Notes: generated by a model from the letters alone, not told the origin. Numbered from the stretch's first letter, positions 38,770 through 48,210 are shown. The stretch is DNA of 64,000 bases from Sphingobium sp. Ant17 (GCF_000588875.1 NZ_JEMV01000013.1:23385-87384); one strand, 5' to 3'. Program-made: numbers and translations.

Positions 38770-39478
38770 ACCAGCCTCGCTTGCGGATATTGTTGAAGCT
38801 GTCGGTGGCGTGACAGGCATAGCATTGGTCGACGCGCGCCTTCGATCCGGCTGCGCGCTGCGAGACCATGCTGAAATGCTCCATGAAGTGACTGGGCGGC
38901 GCCTTGTGGCACTCGGCGCACTGCGTCGAATTGACCGACGGATGGCGATAATTGGCGATCTTCCAGCTGTCGGTCTTGTGGCAGCTCGCGCAGTCGGTGC
39001 CGAACAGGCCCTGGTGCGGATCGCGGAACGCATGGCAGCTCGCGCAATTGAGCGCGGTCTCGGGGGTCAGGCTTCGAATGTTTGTCGACATGCCCGCCAA
39101 CGGCTGCCGCCACTTCGCCATGTCGAGCAACGCGGCGTGATCCATGCGGATGATGCCGCGCTCTCCCTCATGTTCGACGTGGCAGGAGGTGCACTGCGTC
39201 GCTTTCGCGTGGAACTGCGTCGACTGCTTCGTCCCGAAATCCGTGCCTGCATGGCAGGTGAGACAGGTCCGGGTTTCGACGCCCTTGCCCGGCGTGTGAC
39301 AGGCCGTGCATTGGCCGGCGAAGGACTGGTGCGCGCTCGAGAGCGGGCCGGGCGAGACGAGCTGCGCCACCAGGCCGGCATCCCTAGGCGCGTCCGATCG
39401 CATCCGGATCGCGACCGCGGCGACCATCACCAGCAGGGCTGCGATGAAGACGGCGTAGGAAAGACGCTGCCAGCTCAT
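38756..39478 (-). CDS. heptaheme c-type cytochrome with N-terminal membrane anchor
   Basis: A 240-residue protein with one N-terminal hydrophobic helix (SYAVFIAALLVMVAAVAI) and seven CxxCH heme-binding motifs: CTACH, CLTCH, CTSCH, CASCH, CASCH, CAECH and CYACH. Extra His residues suitable as distal ligands occur between them (FHAKATQ, HVEHEGERG, YRHPS). It starts at ATG 39478, overlapping the stop of the membrane subunit gene upstream (ATGA). It resembles small periplasmic multiheme electron carriers (cytochrome c3/c7-like doubled motifs). Together with the two upstream genes it would pass electrons from NAD(P)H across the membrane to a periplasmic acceptor. Confidence 0.88.
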   Translation of the reverse strand: MSWQRLSYAVFIAALLVMVAAVAIRMRSDAPRDAGLVAQLVSPGPLSSAHQSFAGQCTACHTPGKGVETRTCLTCHAGTDFGTKQSTQFHAKATQCTSCHVEHEGERGIIRMDHAALLDMAKWRQPLAGMSTNIRSLTPETALNCASCHAFRDPHQGLFGTDCASCHKTDSWKIANYRHPSVNSTQCAECHKAPPSHFMEHFSMVSQRAAGSKARVDQCYACHATDSFNNIRKRGWYDHH

Positions 39479-40203
39479 AGCCAGCGCAGCCCGTAATAGA
39501 TCGCCGCGCCGACGTGGAGCGCGAGCAGCGCGAAGATGAGACAGCCCAGCAGGATGTGCAGGAACCGCCATCGCGCGAACAGGGTGTTGGTTGCCTCTTC
39601 GGCGCGGATCGCGAATTCGGTATCGGCCAGCGCCGCGGCGATCCCCGCCTTGTCCTGGGGGTGCTGGCCCGCGGGCGCATCCCCGGCGACGAACAGATAG
39701 CGCTTCCAGCCCGACAGCGGCGCGGCTGCGGTATCGGCCTGCGTCGGCGCCGCCGGCTCCTCGAGGAAGGCGGCGCGAAGCGAGGCCAGTTCCGACCTGC
39801 GTCCGCGCAGCGCCCGACCAAGCTGGGCAAGCAGGTAACGGCCGATGAAGCCGGTGATGACCGTCATCAGCAGGAGGACGGTCAGAAGCAGTCCGACCGG
39901 GCTTTCGAGCTTGTGCGCGGCGTGGACCAGACCCAGGATCGGCGCCAGCACGCCGGCATAGATGTGGATGGCGAGCAGGGTCGGCTTGCTGACGAGCCGG
40001 GAGAGCAGCTTGTCGACCCAGGCGATGTGCTTGGCCGCGACATAGGGAAGCGTCAGCAGCATCAGCACGAGCGCTGCGATCCCGATGATCCCGCCAGCGA
40101 GGCTGCCCGGAAAGCGCGGTGACACATGCACGAGGTAGCCGAACGGGAACAGCAGCAGGAACGCGACCAGCAGGCCGACGGCGATGTCGCTGCGTTCGCG
40201 CAT
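39475..40203 (-). CDS. multi-helix membrane subunit (cytochrome b561/ferric-reductase-like)
   Basis: A 242-residue integral membrane protein from ATG 40203 with about five TM segments: AVGLLVAFLLLFPFGYLVHV, GIIGIAALVLMLLTLPYVAA, the segment IHIYAGVLAPILGLVHAAHK, VGLLLTVLLLMTVITGFIGRYLL, and a C-terminal RWRFLHILLGCLIFALLALHVGAAIYYGLRWL. Histidines in paired helices (IHIY...VHAAH and FLHILLG...LHVG) could bind two b hemes, as in cytochrome b561/ferric reductase-type proteins. It overlaps the reductase stop by one base and the cytochrome start by four, indicating a tight three-gene unit. Heme binding is inferred. Confidence 0.75.
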   Translation of the reverse strand: MRERSDIAVGLLVAFLLLFPFGYLVHVSPRFPGSLAGGIIGIAALVLMLLTLPYVAAKHIAWVDKLLSRLVSKPTLLAIHIYAGVLAPILGLVHAAHKLESPVGLLLTVLLLMTVITGFIGRYLLAQLGRALRGRRSELASLRAAFLEEPAAPTQADTAAAPLSGWKRYLFVAGDAPAGQHPQDKAGIAAALADTEFAIRAEEATNTLFARWRFLHILLGCLIFALLALHVGAAIYYGLRWL

Positions 40204-42045
40204 CAGGCTTCGACCACGAGTGGCGTGCCCGTTCCCTTCGCCTGGCACGCGAGCACATAGCCTTGCGCCTTGTCGGCGGGCGCAAGGCCGGACTCGACCT
40301 CCATCGTCACCTCGCCCTGCAGTAGCTTGACGACACAGGCGCCGCATGTGCCCGCACGGCAGGCATAGGGGATCTCGCGCCCGCGCCCTCGGCCGCCTCC
40401 AGCACGGTCTCGTCCGCGGGCAAGGCCGCCGACACCCCCGACACGGAGAAGGTCACCGTGCTCGGCGCCACCTCGGCGCTCGGGGCCGGCTTATCCGCTG
40501 GCGCGGGCGCGGGCTTGACCTCGAGATCCTCGTGGTCGGCCGGCAGCGAGGCCGGACCGAACGCCTCGGTGTGCAGCTGCGCTTCGGGGACGCCGAGCTC
40601 CGCCAGCACGCCGCGCATCGCGCCCATCATCGCCGGCGGGCCGCACATATGGATCCGCCGGCTCGCGATCTCCGGCACCGCAGCAGGATCATCTCGCGGG
40701 TGATCGGCCCTTCGGGGCCCATCCAGACGGTGCCGGGCGCGCGCTGCATCGCGGCGACGACATGGAGGTTGGGAAAGCGGCGTTCGAGCCGCTCGAGCTC
40801 GTCGCGGAACACGAATTCCTCGGTCGACCGTGCGCCGTAGAAGAAGAAGATATCGCCCTTCCACGCGGTGTCGGTGAGATAGCGCAGCACCGACATCATC
40901 GGGGTGATGCCGACCCCGCCCGCGATCAGCACGATGCTCTGCGCATCCGTTCCCGTGAAGGTGAAGGCGCCGAACGGTCCGCTGACCTTCAGCAGATCGT
41001 CGGCGACGACCTTGTCGTGCAGATGTCGCGAGACCACGCCCTGCTCCTCGCGCTTGACCGTCAGCTCGACATAGGCCCGCTGGGTCGGCGAAGAGGCGAT
41101 CGTGTAGGAACGGCGCGCGGTCTTGCCCGCTTCGGGCTCTACCTCAACCTGCAGAAACTGGCCCGGCAGGAAGTCGAACGGCAGCCGGTCGGCGGCCGGG
41201 TCCGCGAGCCGGAAGGTCAGCACGCTCGGCGTCTCTCGCACGATCTGGACCACGCGCAGCTGCCCCGCCCAGCTTTTGGGCTTGCGCAGCGAAGCCCCAC
41301 CGGGTGCGGCCGCATTGCTCGGCGCGAGCCCAGCGCTGTCGGCAACGGGTGCAGGCGCGGGCGCAACCCTGGTAGCGGGAGGGGCAGCCGTCGGCTCCGG
41401 TTTTGCTGGAACCTTGGCGGTGGCGACACCGCCGGCGATCGCTCCGATCCGCCGCAGGCGGAAGATCTGCAGCGCGATCAGCGTGGCGCTCACCAGCCCC
41501 AGGAACAGCATGAGAAGCAGGTGCGAGGGCGAGATGCCGAACCAGTGACCGGCATGGCCGGGCGCGGCCTGGTCGATGTCGAGCTGATCGCGCAGCCAGG
41601 CAAGCCCGACCTCCCGGGGCGGCTGCAAGCCGCCGATCGCGCCCTGCGCGGCGGTGCCGGAGCGGAACAGGTCGGTTCCCTCGCGCAGGCGCCGCGCCGC
41701 ATCGAGCCGGGCTGAGACCGTGGTTGCACGCGCGCCGTCGGCCGAGGCGGCGTTGATCATCGCCAGGCCCGTGCTTACCCGTTCGCCAGCCTGCGCAGCG
41801 ACCCGCTGCCTTGCCGCTTCGTCGAGCGCGGGAAAGGCGAGCAGCTGCGAGATGAAGCCGGTCCGGCGCGATTCGTGGCCGTGCTCATTCTCCCCTTCCC
41901 CATTGATCATGCGATCCATCATGGGGTTCATCATCTTCGCCATGTCCGACGACCCCGGCTCTGCCGGTGCGGACATGCCCCCGCCGGCCGGCATGCCTGC
42001 GCCATGATGCGCGGCATGATCCCCGCCCTCCTGGGGGCGGTACAT
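40203..42045 (-). pseudogene. membrane-anchored FAD/NAD(P)H reductase with 2Fe-2S domain, two frameshifts, 5' end replaced
   Basis: Reading in order: a Met/His-rich head (HAAHHGAGMPAGG, MAKMMNPMMDRMIN), one TM helix (LLLMLFLGLVSATLIALQIF), an FNR-type reductase (RRSYTIASSP for FAD, VLIAGGVGITPMMSVLRY for NAD(P)H, HMCGPPAMM) and a plant-type ferredoxin domain (YACRAGTCGACVVKLLQG, with the last Cys in VLACQAKG). Frames break near 40680 and 40375; each is restored by one base (GGCG for GCG, GG for G). The first codons come from the 38-bp Tn3 repeat at 42033, so the native 5' end is gone and ATG 42045 lies in the repeat. It would feed electrons to the b-type and heptaheme proteins downstream. Confidence 0.82.
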
Positions 42046-42070
42046 AGAACGGACCCAGATATACGCTAAG
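42033..42070 (+). repeat. left 38-bp Tn3-type terminal inverted repeat
   Basis: Begins GGGGGCGGTACATAG and ends GATATACGCTAAG, overlapping the tnpA stop. Six mismatches to the right copy at 55673-55710. Confidence 0.85.
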
Positions 42071-43150
42071 GTTTCGCCGGGCCTTCGACGGCGTGCATCT
42101 GGCGAAGCGGCCTGAGGGCCGGCGATGGCGCATCGGGGTCGGTCCAAAGATAATCGCCGGTGAGGTTGATGTGCTGCCATCCGAGCGGCGAAAGGTGTTG
42201 CAGCAGGTCCGGCGGGATCGACCGGCCTAGACTGGCAAGATGCATGCGGGCGGCTTGCATGTAGGTCGTATTCCAGAGGACGATAGCACCGGCGACGAGG
42301 TTGAGTGCGCTCGCTCGATGGGTCTGGGCTTGCAATGCGTGATCGCGGATACGGCCGATCCGGTGGAAAAAGATGGCGCGTTTCAGCGCATTTTCGGCCT
42401 CACCCTTGTTGAGTTCGCGGGTCGCGCGACGCCGCTGTTCGGGTTGTTCGATCCAATCGAGCGTGAACAGGGTGCGCTCGACGCGGCCGATCTCGCGCAG
42501 TGCCAAGGCCAGGCCATTGGCGCGGGGATAGGAGCCAAGCCGTTCCAGCATGATTGACGCACTCACGACGCCGGTGCGGATCGAGGTGCCCAAGCGCAGC
42601 ACGTCGTCCCAATGGGCAGCGATCAGGCCCTCATCGACCTTGCCCGCGAGGAGCGGCGCAATATCGGGGCCGGGTTCGATGCCGTCAAACAGGTAAAGCC
42701 GGCGCGCGGAGATATTCGGTATGCGCGGCGCAAACCGGAATCCGAGTAGATGGCATAGCGCAAATACATGGTCGGAAATGCCCCCACCATCGACGTGATG
42801 CTCCTCGATGTGCAGATCAGCACCGTGATGGAGCAGCCCGTCCAGCACCTGCGCCGCCTCGCTCGCGGATGCGGAGATGACGGTGGAATGAAACGGCGCG
42901 TAGCGATCCGAGACATGGCTGTAGAAGGAGACGGCAGGCTCCGCGCCCTTGTGCGGATTGACCGCACCGGTCGCCTGGGCACGGCGATCGAGCGGGAAGT
43001 TCTGACCATCCGAACTGGACGATGTCCCGGCCCCAAACAGGGCGGCGAGTGGCGCGGTGTGCTGGGCATCGACCAACCTGGCGAGAGCCCGACCGTAGGT
43101 TTCCTCGCGTAAATGCCACGAGGCGAGCCAGCTGAGTTGGCGTTGGGTCA
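42066..43150 (-). pseudogene. tnpA: Tn3-family transposase TnpA, C-terminal third
   Basis: About 360 codons of the DDE transposase C-terminus: TQRQLSWLASWHLREETYGRALARLVDAQH, FGAGTSSSSDGQNFPL (catalytic Asp region), HHVDGGGISDHVFALCHLLGFRFAPRI, SYPRANGLALALREIGRVERTLF and NLVAGAIVLWNTTYMQ, ending AVEGPAKP inside the terminal repeat. Family members have nearly 1,000 residues, so the N-terminal two thirds with DNA-binding domains are deleted. The remaining frame is fused out of phase with the start of tnpR at about 43148. Confidence 0.88.
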
Positions 43151-43233
43151 CCCGCCGCGACCAGAGCGTCGCGCTGAAGATCGACAGTTTGGCGATCATC
43201 GGCCGATGACACTCGCATATATCCGACCAGCAT
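43146..43233 (-). pseudogene. tnpR: Tn3-type resolvase TnpR, first 29 codons
   Basis: From ATG 43233 the frame reads MLVGYMRVSSADDRQTVDLQ then RDALVAAGD, the N-terminus of a serine resolvase with catalytic Ser in MRVSS. After codon 29 the homology changes to transposase (in the neighbouring frame). An internal deletion thus joined tnpR codon 29 to tnpA about 600 residues in. Confidence 0.8.
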
Positions 43234-43267
43234 GTACGACAAACCCTCAAAACCACTTTGTCGTACA
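43233..43267. repeat. res-like inverted repeat upstream of tnpR
   Basis: TGTACGACAAA and its perfect complement TTTGTCGTACA are separated by 13 bases, immediately upstream of the tnpR ATG, where Tn21-type elements carry their res sites. A partial third copy (GGGTTTGTCGAC) follows at about 43281. Confidence 0.6.
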
Positions 43268-43343
43268 CTACGTCAAAGCGACAGGGTTTGTCGACTATTC
43301 AGGCGCAGGATTGCCGACCAAAGCCGAGGGATCACCCAAGGGT

Positions 43344-43367
43344 GTCCGAAAACATGTGTTTTCCGAC
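43344..43367. repeat. 24-bp imperfect palindrome, possible res subsite
   Basis: GTCCGAAAACA and TGTTTTCCGAC face each other with one mismatch per arm around a TG centre, 77 bases beyond the first res-like repeat. Similar GTCnGAAAA dyads occur in resolvase sites of Tn3 relatives; it could also be an operator. Confidence 0.4.
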
Positions 43368-43453
43368 AGTCTCAAGACGCTGCGGCAACCTATACCGGCG
43401 TCATGACCAAGATACTGGATACGGACAGGAGATCGCAGGGTTCACCTGAACCC

Positions 43454-44872
43454 TCATTTCTGCACCTGAACGACAGCGCTCGGCATCATCGGGTCGCCTG
43501 ACGCAATGACGAGGTACCGGCGCATGTCGCCCTTCGCGTCGCTGACGATCTGGCGGAGCGGTCCGAGCGTGTTGACGATCGCGCCGCCAGCCGGATTGGT
43601 CATGAACTTTGCCAGAGGCTGGATCACGCCGCCACCATCAGCGCGGGAGGATAGCCCAAGGACATAGGGCATCTTTGGGCTGAGGCCCGCAACCGCCGCC
43701 TGCAGGATCTGGACTTGGCCTTGATCGAACAGCGTGACCTGGCTGCGGCCAGTCCCGGCGAGGGTCAGCTGGATCTTCATGCCGGCCTGTGCGAGCGGTA
43801 TCAGGTTTGCACGGCCTTCGCCTACCGGCACCGCGCCGGGAACATAGGCCACGCCTTGCGGCCCCTGACCGATCGGAATCGTCGCGATGACGGTGTTGCT
43901 GGCGGTGTCGATCGCCGCAACAGCGTCGGCGTTCTCCAGCCCGACATAGATCCGCGAGCCGTCGCCCGACGGCCACAGACCGTGCGGCAGCGCGCCGACC
44001 GGGATGCTCGCGACCTGCACGAAGTCGGTGGTGCGGAACACCTTCACGACATTCTCGGTGCCGACCGTCACATAGGCGAACTGGCCGGCCTTGGTGCGGG
44101 CGATGTTGACGTGGTTGGTGATCGCGCCGGTGTCGAACGTCTTCAGCACTGCGAAGGGTGGCTTGGCGTCGAACACCATGACCTTGCCGACGTCCTTCAG
44201 CGTCAGCCAGACCTGCTTGCCGTCGGGCGTCGCGGCGATGTCGGGGCAGAACGGGCTTGCCTGCTTGACGCGACCGACGATCTTCTTCGAGGCGGTGTCG
44301 ATCACCACGGTCTCGGGTGAGAAGCTCGAACAGACATAGCCGTATTTCCCGTTCGGCGAGAAAATCGTCATGCCGGGGCCGTTGGGGACGGGGATGCGCG
44401 TGGTCGGCGCGAAGGTCTTGCCGTCGAGCACCTGGATATAATCCTCGCCGCGCACCGCGACCCAGACTTCGCGACCGTCGGGGCGGAAAAACGCCTCATG
44501 CGGCGAGCGCCCGACATAGGTCGTGTGCTTCACGGCATTGGTCGCGGTATCGATGAACGTCACCGAGTTCGAACCGATCGAGATCGCCGCCAGCGTCTTA
44601 CGATCGGGCGAGAAGCCCATGCCGTGGACAAGCAGCTGCCCCTTGTAGAGCGGGCTGAGGTTGGCGGGGGTCTGGTCGCCGAGCTTGATGACGCCGAGCA
44701 GCGTGTTGGTTGATGGGTCGATCACCGACACGGTGTTGGAGAACTGGTCCGACGTGTAGAACCGGTCCTGCGCGCTGACAGGGATGTCGGGGGTCGCATT
44801 GGGCACTTGCTGGGCAAACGCAGGGCCTGAAAAGCACAAGGCGGTGCAGGCGGTTAGGGTGAAACGCTTCAT
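43454..44872 (-). CDS. secreted YVTN-family beta-propeller protein (first copy)
   Basis: A 472-residue exported protein (signal MKRFTLTACTALCFSGPAFAQ) with repeated propeller blades: NTVSVIDPSTNTLLGVIKLG, SVTFIDTATNAV, YIQVLDGKTFAPTTRIPVPNGP, TVVIDTASKKIVGRVKQA, VVKVFRTTDFVQVASIPVG, AVAAIDTASNTVIATIPIGQGPQGVAYVPGA. After the propeller comes a 100-residue beta domain ending VVQVQK. Such YVTN proteins are periplasmic or surface scaffolds, often near cytochromes and metal oxidoreductases. It overlaps the start/stop region with the DUF305 gene upstream (ATGA), so they form an operon. A shorter homologue lies divergently at 45997. Confidence 0.85.
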   Translation of the reverse strand: MKRFTLTACTALCFSGPAFAQQVPNATPDIPVSAQDRFYTSDQFSNTVSVIDPSTNTLLGVIKLGDQTPANLSPLYKGQLLVHGMGFSPDRKTLAAISIGSNSVTFIDTATNAVKHTTYVGRSPHEAFFRPDGREVWVAVRGEDYIQVLDGKTFAPTTRIPVPNGPGMTIFSPNGKYGYVCSSFSPETVVIDTASKKIVGRVKQASPFCPDIAATPDGKQVWLTLKDVGKVMVFDAKPPFAVLKTFDTGAITNHVNIARTKAGQFAYVTVGTENVVKVFRTTDFVQVASIPVGALPHGLWPSGDGSRIYVGLENADAVAAIDTASNTVIATIPIGQGPQGVAYVPGAVPVGEGRANLIPLAQAGMKIQLTLAGTGRSQVTLFDQGQVQILQAAVAGLSPKMPYVLGLSSRADGGGVIQPLAKFMTNPAGGAIVNTLGPLRQIVSDAKGDMRRYLVIASGDPMMPSAVVQVQK

Positions 44873-45249
44873 GGACGGTCTCCGTGATGGGGGTGACCAG
44901 TCGCGGTCGGTCCGGTGTGACGTGGCAACGCGCCGCCTTCGGATAGGATGCCCTGCATCACCGCGATTTCCTGACGCTGTTCGACGATGATCCCTTGCGC
45001 AAGCCGGCGCAGGCGTTCGTCCTTGCCGTAACGCAGCTCGATCTCAGCCATGTCGATCGCACCTTGATGATGCGGGATCATCATCCTTGCGAAGTCGCGA
45101 TCGGGATCGTTTGAATAGCCGGTCATCATCGCGCCGTGCATCCGCGTCATCGCCGCATCCATCGCGGACGCGAAGCCGTCCGTTTGCGCGATAGCAGCGG
45201 TCGATACGGACAAGCCTATCGCCATCAGCAAGGTCATGCGTGATCTCAT
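44869..45249 (-). CDS. DUF305 family exported protein
   Basis: A 126-residue protein with a signal peptide (MRSRMTLLMAIGLSVSTAAIAQ) and the DUF305 core: MHGAMMTGYSNDPDRDFARMMIPHHQGAIDMAEIELRYG followed by LRRLAQGIIVEQRQEIAVMQGIL. The Met and paired His residues (MMIPHHQGA) form the metal-binding face seen in CopM-like members. It lies between a membrane protein gene and a YVTN gene in the same direction. Confidence 0.9.
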   Translation of the reverse strand: MRSRMTLLMAIGLSVSTAAIAQTDGFASAMDAAMTRMHGAMMTGYSNDPDRDFARMMIPHHQGAIDMAEIELRYGKDERLRRLAQGIIVEQRQEIAVMQGILSEGGALPRHTGPTATGHPHHGDRP

Positions 45250-45272
45250 CGTCCTGTCCCTAGTTTTCCTGT

Positions 45273-45752
45273 TTACGACACGCGAGCGATGATGCCGATA
45301 ATCGTTGCTAGCACGGCCATGCAGGCCGGGAGAAAGAGCATCTGTATAGCCGCTTCGCGCCCTGTGATCGTGCCCGTCAAGATATCGACCGGGCCCTTGA
45401 TGAACTCCGAGAACGAACGGAGGGGTTCGCCGGGGGCGGGAGTATCGCTGAGTACGATGCCGCCAGCAATCAGACCGAAATACAGGATCATGAAGACCGA
45501 CACGACCGTCAGGACGAGCGCCGTAGCTGCATCACGTGCGAAGAAGGTCCAGAAAGTCAGCAACATTGCTGCATACACGCCGACGAGCAAGCCCAACGTG
45601 GCAGGATGGACGCCGCGCGATGCGATGCCTGGAGCCGTTCTTTCCAGCTCGTCATAATTGCCTGCATCCGGCACGATTGCGAGATGTCGACGCACAGGCT
45701 TAGGAGCAACGAGTGTCTCGGTAGCGAGATCGTAGATCGGCTGTGTTGCCAT
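45273..45752 (-). CDS. hypothetical membrane protein with three TM segments
   Basis: A 159-residue protein: a polar N-terminus (RRHLAIVPDAGNYDELER), then hydrophobic segments GLLVGVYAAMLLTFWTFFA, ALVLTVVSVFMILYFGLIAGGIVL and a C-terminal MLFLPACMAVLATIIGIIARV. No family recognised. First gene of the leftward operon membrane protein-DUF305-YVTN, with the shared operator-like site about 70 bases upstream of its start. Confidence 0.7.
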   Translation of the reverse strand: MATQPIYDLATETLVAPKPVRRHLAIVPDAGNYDELERTAPGIASRGVHPATLGLLVGVYAAMLLTFWTFFARDAATALVLTVVSVFMILYFGLIAGGIVLSDTPAPGEPLRSFSEFIKGPVDILTGTITGREAAIQMLFLPACMAVLATIIGIIARVS

Positions 45753-45820
45753 GAGGAAGTCTCCGCGCGTCTCGATGAATGCCGAGCGTGACAGGATAGA
45801 TGATTGCGGCGGGGCGGTCG

Positions 45821-45850
45821 GTCCAACGCATAACCACGGTCATTCCAATC
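45821..45850. promoter_or_regulatory. operator-like site 1 (GTCCAACGCAT ... ACGGTCATTCCAATC)
   Basis: Holds GTCCAACGCAT at 45821-45831 and ACGGTCATTCCAATC at 45836-45850. The second part recurs exactly, inverted, in front of lysR at 48211; the first recurs inverted at 45910. Likely LysR-type regulator site for the leftward operon. Confidence 0.55.
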
Positions 45851-45892
45851 ATTTAACAGGAACGGTCGGCGATCTATAATCGCGTTTTCGTA

Positions 45893-45920
45893 TTGAAATC
45901 ATCGCGACCATGCGTTGGAC
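45893..45920. promoter_or_regulatory. operator-like site 2, inverted relative to site 1
   Basis: Contains ATTGAAATCAT at 45892-45902 and ATGCGTTGGAC at 45910-45920, the exact inverse complement of the first part of site 1. It would serve the rightward YVTN gene starting at 45997. Confidence 0.5.
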
Positions 45921-45996
45921 GCGAGGGACATATCGGTCGATCTAGCGGCATCGGACCGGCACGATCACCCGCCGGGTCCGTGATAAGGATCAAACG

Positions 45997-47165
45997 ATGA
46001 AAGCTGCGATCGTTCTGGTTGCCGCGATGTTGGCCTCCGTAGCGCCAGTCCCGGCGATCGCTCAGGCCTATTGGGCTGCACCTGCGGCGGACGACTTTCC
46101 CTACGATATCAAGGCGGTTCAGGCACCGTGTCGAAGGCTGATATCGACCTCAGCCATCATGACCGGATCTATGTGTCTGACCCTACATCGACGAAGATCG
46201 TTGTCATCGATCCTGCAGCGGGCAACGAACTGGGACGGATCGACCTCGCCAAAAGCGCGATAGCTGAGCCCAGCTTTTCCAGCCCCAAAGTCCAGCACCT
46301 GGCTGCAACGCGTGACGGGCGGACCCTGGCGGTATCGGCATTAGCGCAGCACAGTGTGACGCTCGTAGATCTGGCCACGAACACGGAACGAGGCCGGACC
46401 GTGTTCCAGACGTCGCCTACCGCCGTCGCGTTTACGCCCAATGGGCACGAACTCTGGGTTTCGCTCGGCGATGAACATGCCATCGCGGTCGTGGATCCTA
46501 AGACAGCGCGGGAGATCACCCGCGTACCAGCAAGTGGCGGAGCGGGCGCGACCATCCTGTCGCCAAACGGACGCTATGCCTTTGTATCGCTTACTGAAAG
46601 GCCGTCCATCCTGGTTGTCGACGTCGAGCATCGGCGCGTCGTCGGACACGTTGCCAGCAACGGTGCAGGTGCGGGAGCAATCGCGGTCTCGCCAGATGGC
46701 AAACAGATCTGGGCAACACGCCGCGAGAGCGGCACGACCACGGTCTTTGCTGCCAAACCGCCGTTTGCGGTACGCGAAGTGATAAACACTGGTCCAGCAA
46801 CGGGCGCGGTCAACTTCGCCCAGCGCGCAGACGATTCCTTTGCCTATGTCAGCGTTGGCGGCGATCAACCTGCAATCAAGGTCTATAGAACCGACAGCCT
46901 GGAGGCTGTGGCAACCGTCCCGCTACAAGCGGCTCCGAGTGCGGTTTGGCCGTCGGGCGATGGTACGAGGATCTATGCCAGCCTGGCCGGAACCAACAAG
47001 GTCGCTGGGATCGACACGCTGACGTACACCACCGTGTCGACGATCCCGATCAGTACGGATGCGCAGAGCCTGATCTACGTTCCTGGTGCCGTAAGATCAG
47101 GAAAAGGTCTCGCCAATCTGGTGCCATCCGGGCGCGATGCGGCGCTTGCCCTGACGGCGCGTTGA
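45997..47165 (+). pseudogene. secreted YVTN-family beta-propeller protein (second copy), one-base frameshift
   Basis: The first 40 codons (signal MKAAIVLVAAMLASVAPVPAIA and YWAAPAADDFPYDIKA) and the following 348 codons lie in neighbouring frames. One extra base near 46116 gives DIKAGSGTVSKADIDLSHHDRIYVSD and one protein of about 389 residues. Propeller blades are clear: TKIVVIDPAAGNELGRIDLA, SVTLVDLATNTERGRTVF, AIAVVDPKTAREITRVPASG, SILVVDVEHRRVVGHVASN, KVAGIDTLTYTTVSTIPIST, then LIYVPGAVRSGKGLANLVP. It matches the propeller of the divergent gene but lacks its extra C-terminal domain. Confidence 0.8.
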
Positions 47166-47211
47166 TCGGTCTCACACCGTCTGTAATCTCCCAACGAAAG
47201 CCCTTTCCAAA

Positions 47212-48195
47212 ATGACCAAGCCCCCCGTCAGGATCGCGATCAGCGGTGCCGCAGGACAAATTTGCTATTCGCTGCTCTTCCGGGTCGCGCAGGGTGACGT
47301 GTTCGGACCGGACCAGCCCGTTATCCTTCAACTGCTCGACGTGCCGCAGGCGCTGGACGCAGTACGCGGCGTGGTCATGGAACTGGAGGATTGCGCGTTC
47401 CCGCTGCTGGCAGATGTGATCATTACTGATGATCCGATGGTGGCTTTCAAGGACATCGATGCGGCCATGCTGGTCGGGTCTCGTCCCCGCTCGAAGGGCA
47501 TGGAGCGCCGTGATTTGCTCGCTGCCAACGCAGCGATCTTCAAGACGCAGGGCGCAGCGCTGGACGCAGTGGCCAAACGCGACGCCAAGATCCTGGTCGT
47601 CGGTAATCCCGCCAACACAAATGCCTGGATCATTGCGCAAAGCGCACCGGGTTTCCCTGCCGAAAACATCACGTCGATGATCCGCCTCGATCACAACCGC
47701 GCGCAGGGACAGCTTGCGGCCAAGGCGGGTGTCGGTGTCGATGCGATTACAAAGCTCGTCGTCTGGGGAAACCATTCGCCGACGATGTTTGCCGACTGGG
47801 GGAATGCCGAACTCGATGGCCAAAAGCTTGCCGACCGTATCGGAAACGAGGCCTGGTACCGCGAGACCCTGATCCCCACCGTTGCGCAGCGCGGAACCGC
47901 GATCATCGAAGCACGGGGTGCGTCCTCGGCCGCGTCGGCAGCAAATGCGGCGATCGACCATCTGCGCGATTGGGTGCACGGCGCAGGCGACAATTGGGTG
48001 TCGATGGGCGTGGTGTCAGATGGCTCCTACGGTATCCCGCAAGGGCTGGTGTGCGGCGTGCCGGTGCACTGCAAAAGCGGTGGGTATGCGCGTATCGAAG
48101 GACTGATCCTCGATCCATTCCAGCGAACGATGCTTGATCGCACGATTGCCGAACTGGTCGATGAACGTGAGGCGGTTATCGACATTCTGAAATGA
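47212..48195 (+). CDS. mdh: malate dehydrogenase
   Basis: A 327-residue NAD-dependent malate dehydrogenase of the cytosolic (group 2) type, interconverting malate and oxaloacetate. Motifs: NAD-binding [19 protein letters not shown], substrate Arg in [27 protein letters not shown], the [11 protein letters not shown] stretch and the catalytic His in [14 protein letters not shown]. It is complete, 46 bases after the YVTN gene. It is unusual as mobile-element cargo; a link to the TDT-family carrier downstream (whose relatives move malate) is possible. Confidence 0.93.
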   Translation: MTKPPVRIAISGAAGQICYSLLFRVAQGDVFGPDQPVILQLLDVPQALDAVRGVVMELEDCAFPLLADVIITDDPMVAFKDIDAAMLVGSRPRSKGMERRDLLAANAAIFKTQGAALDAVAKRDAKILVVGNPANTNAWIIAQSAPGFPAENITSMIRLDHNRAQGQLAAKAGVGVDAITKLVVWGNHSPTMFADWGNAELDGQKLADRIGNEAWYRETLIPTVAQRGTAIIEARGASSAASAANAAIDHLRDWVHGAGDNWVSMGVVSDGSYGIPQGLVCGVPVHCKSGGYARIEGLILDPFQRTMLDRTIAELVDEREAVIDILK

Positions 48196-48210
48196 CCGAT
48201 CGGTATATCT

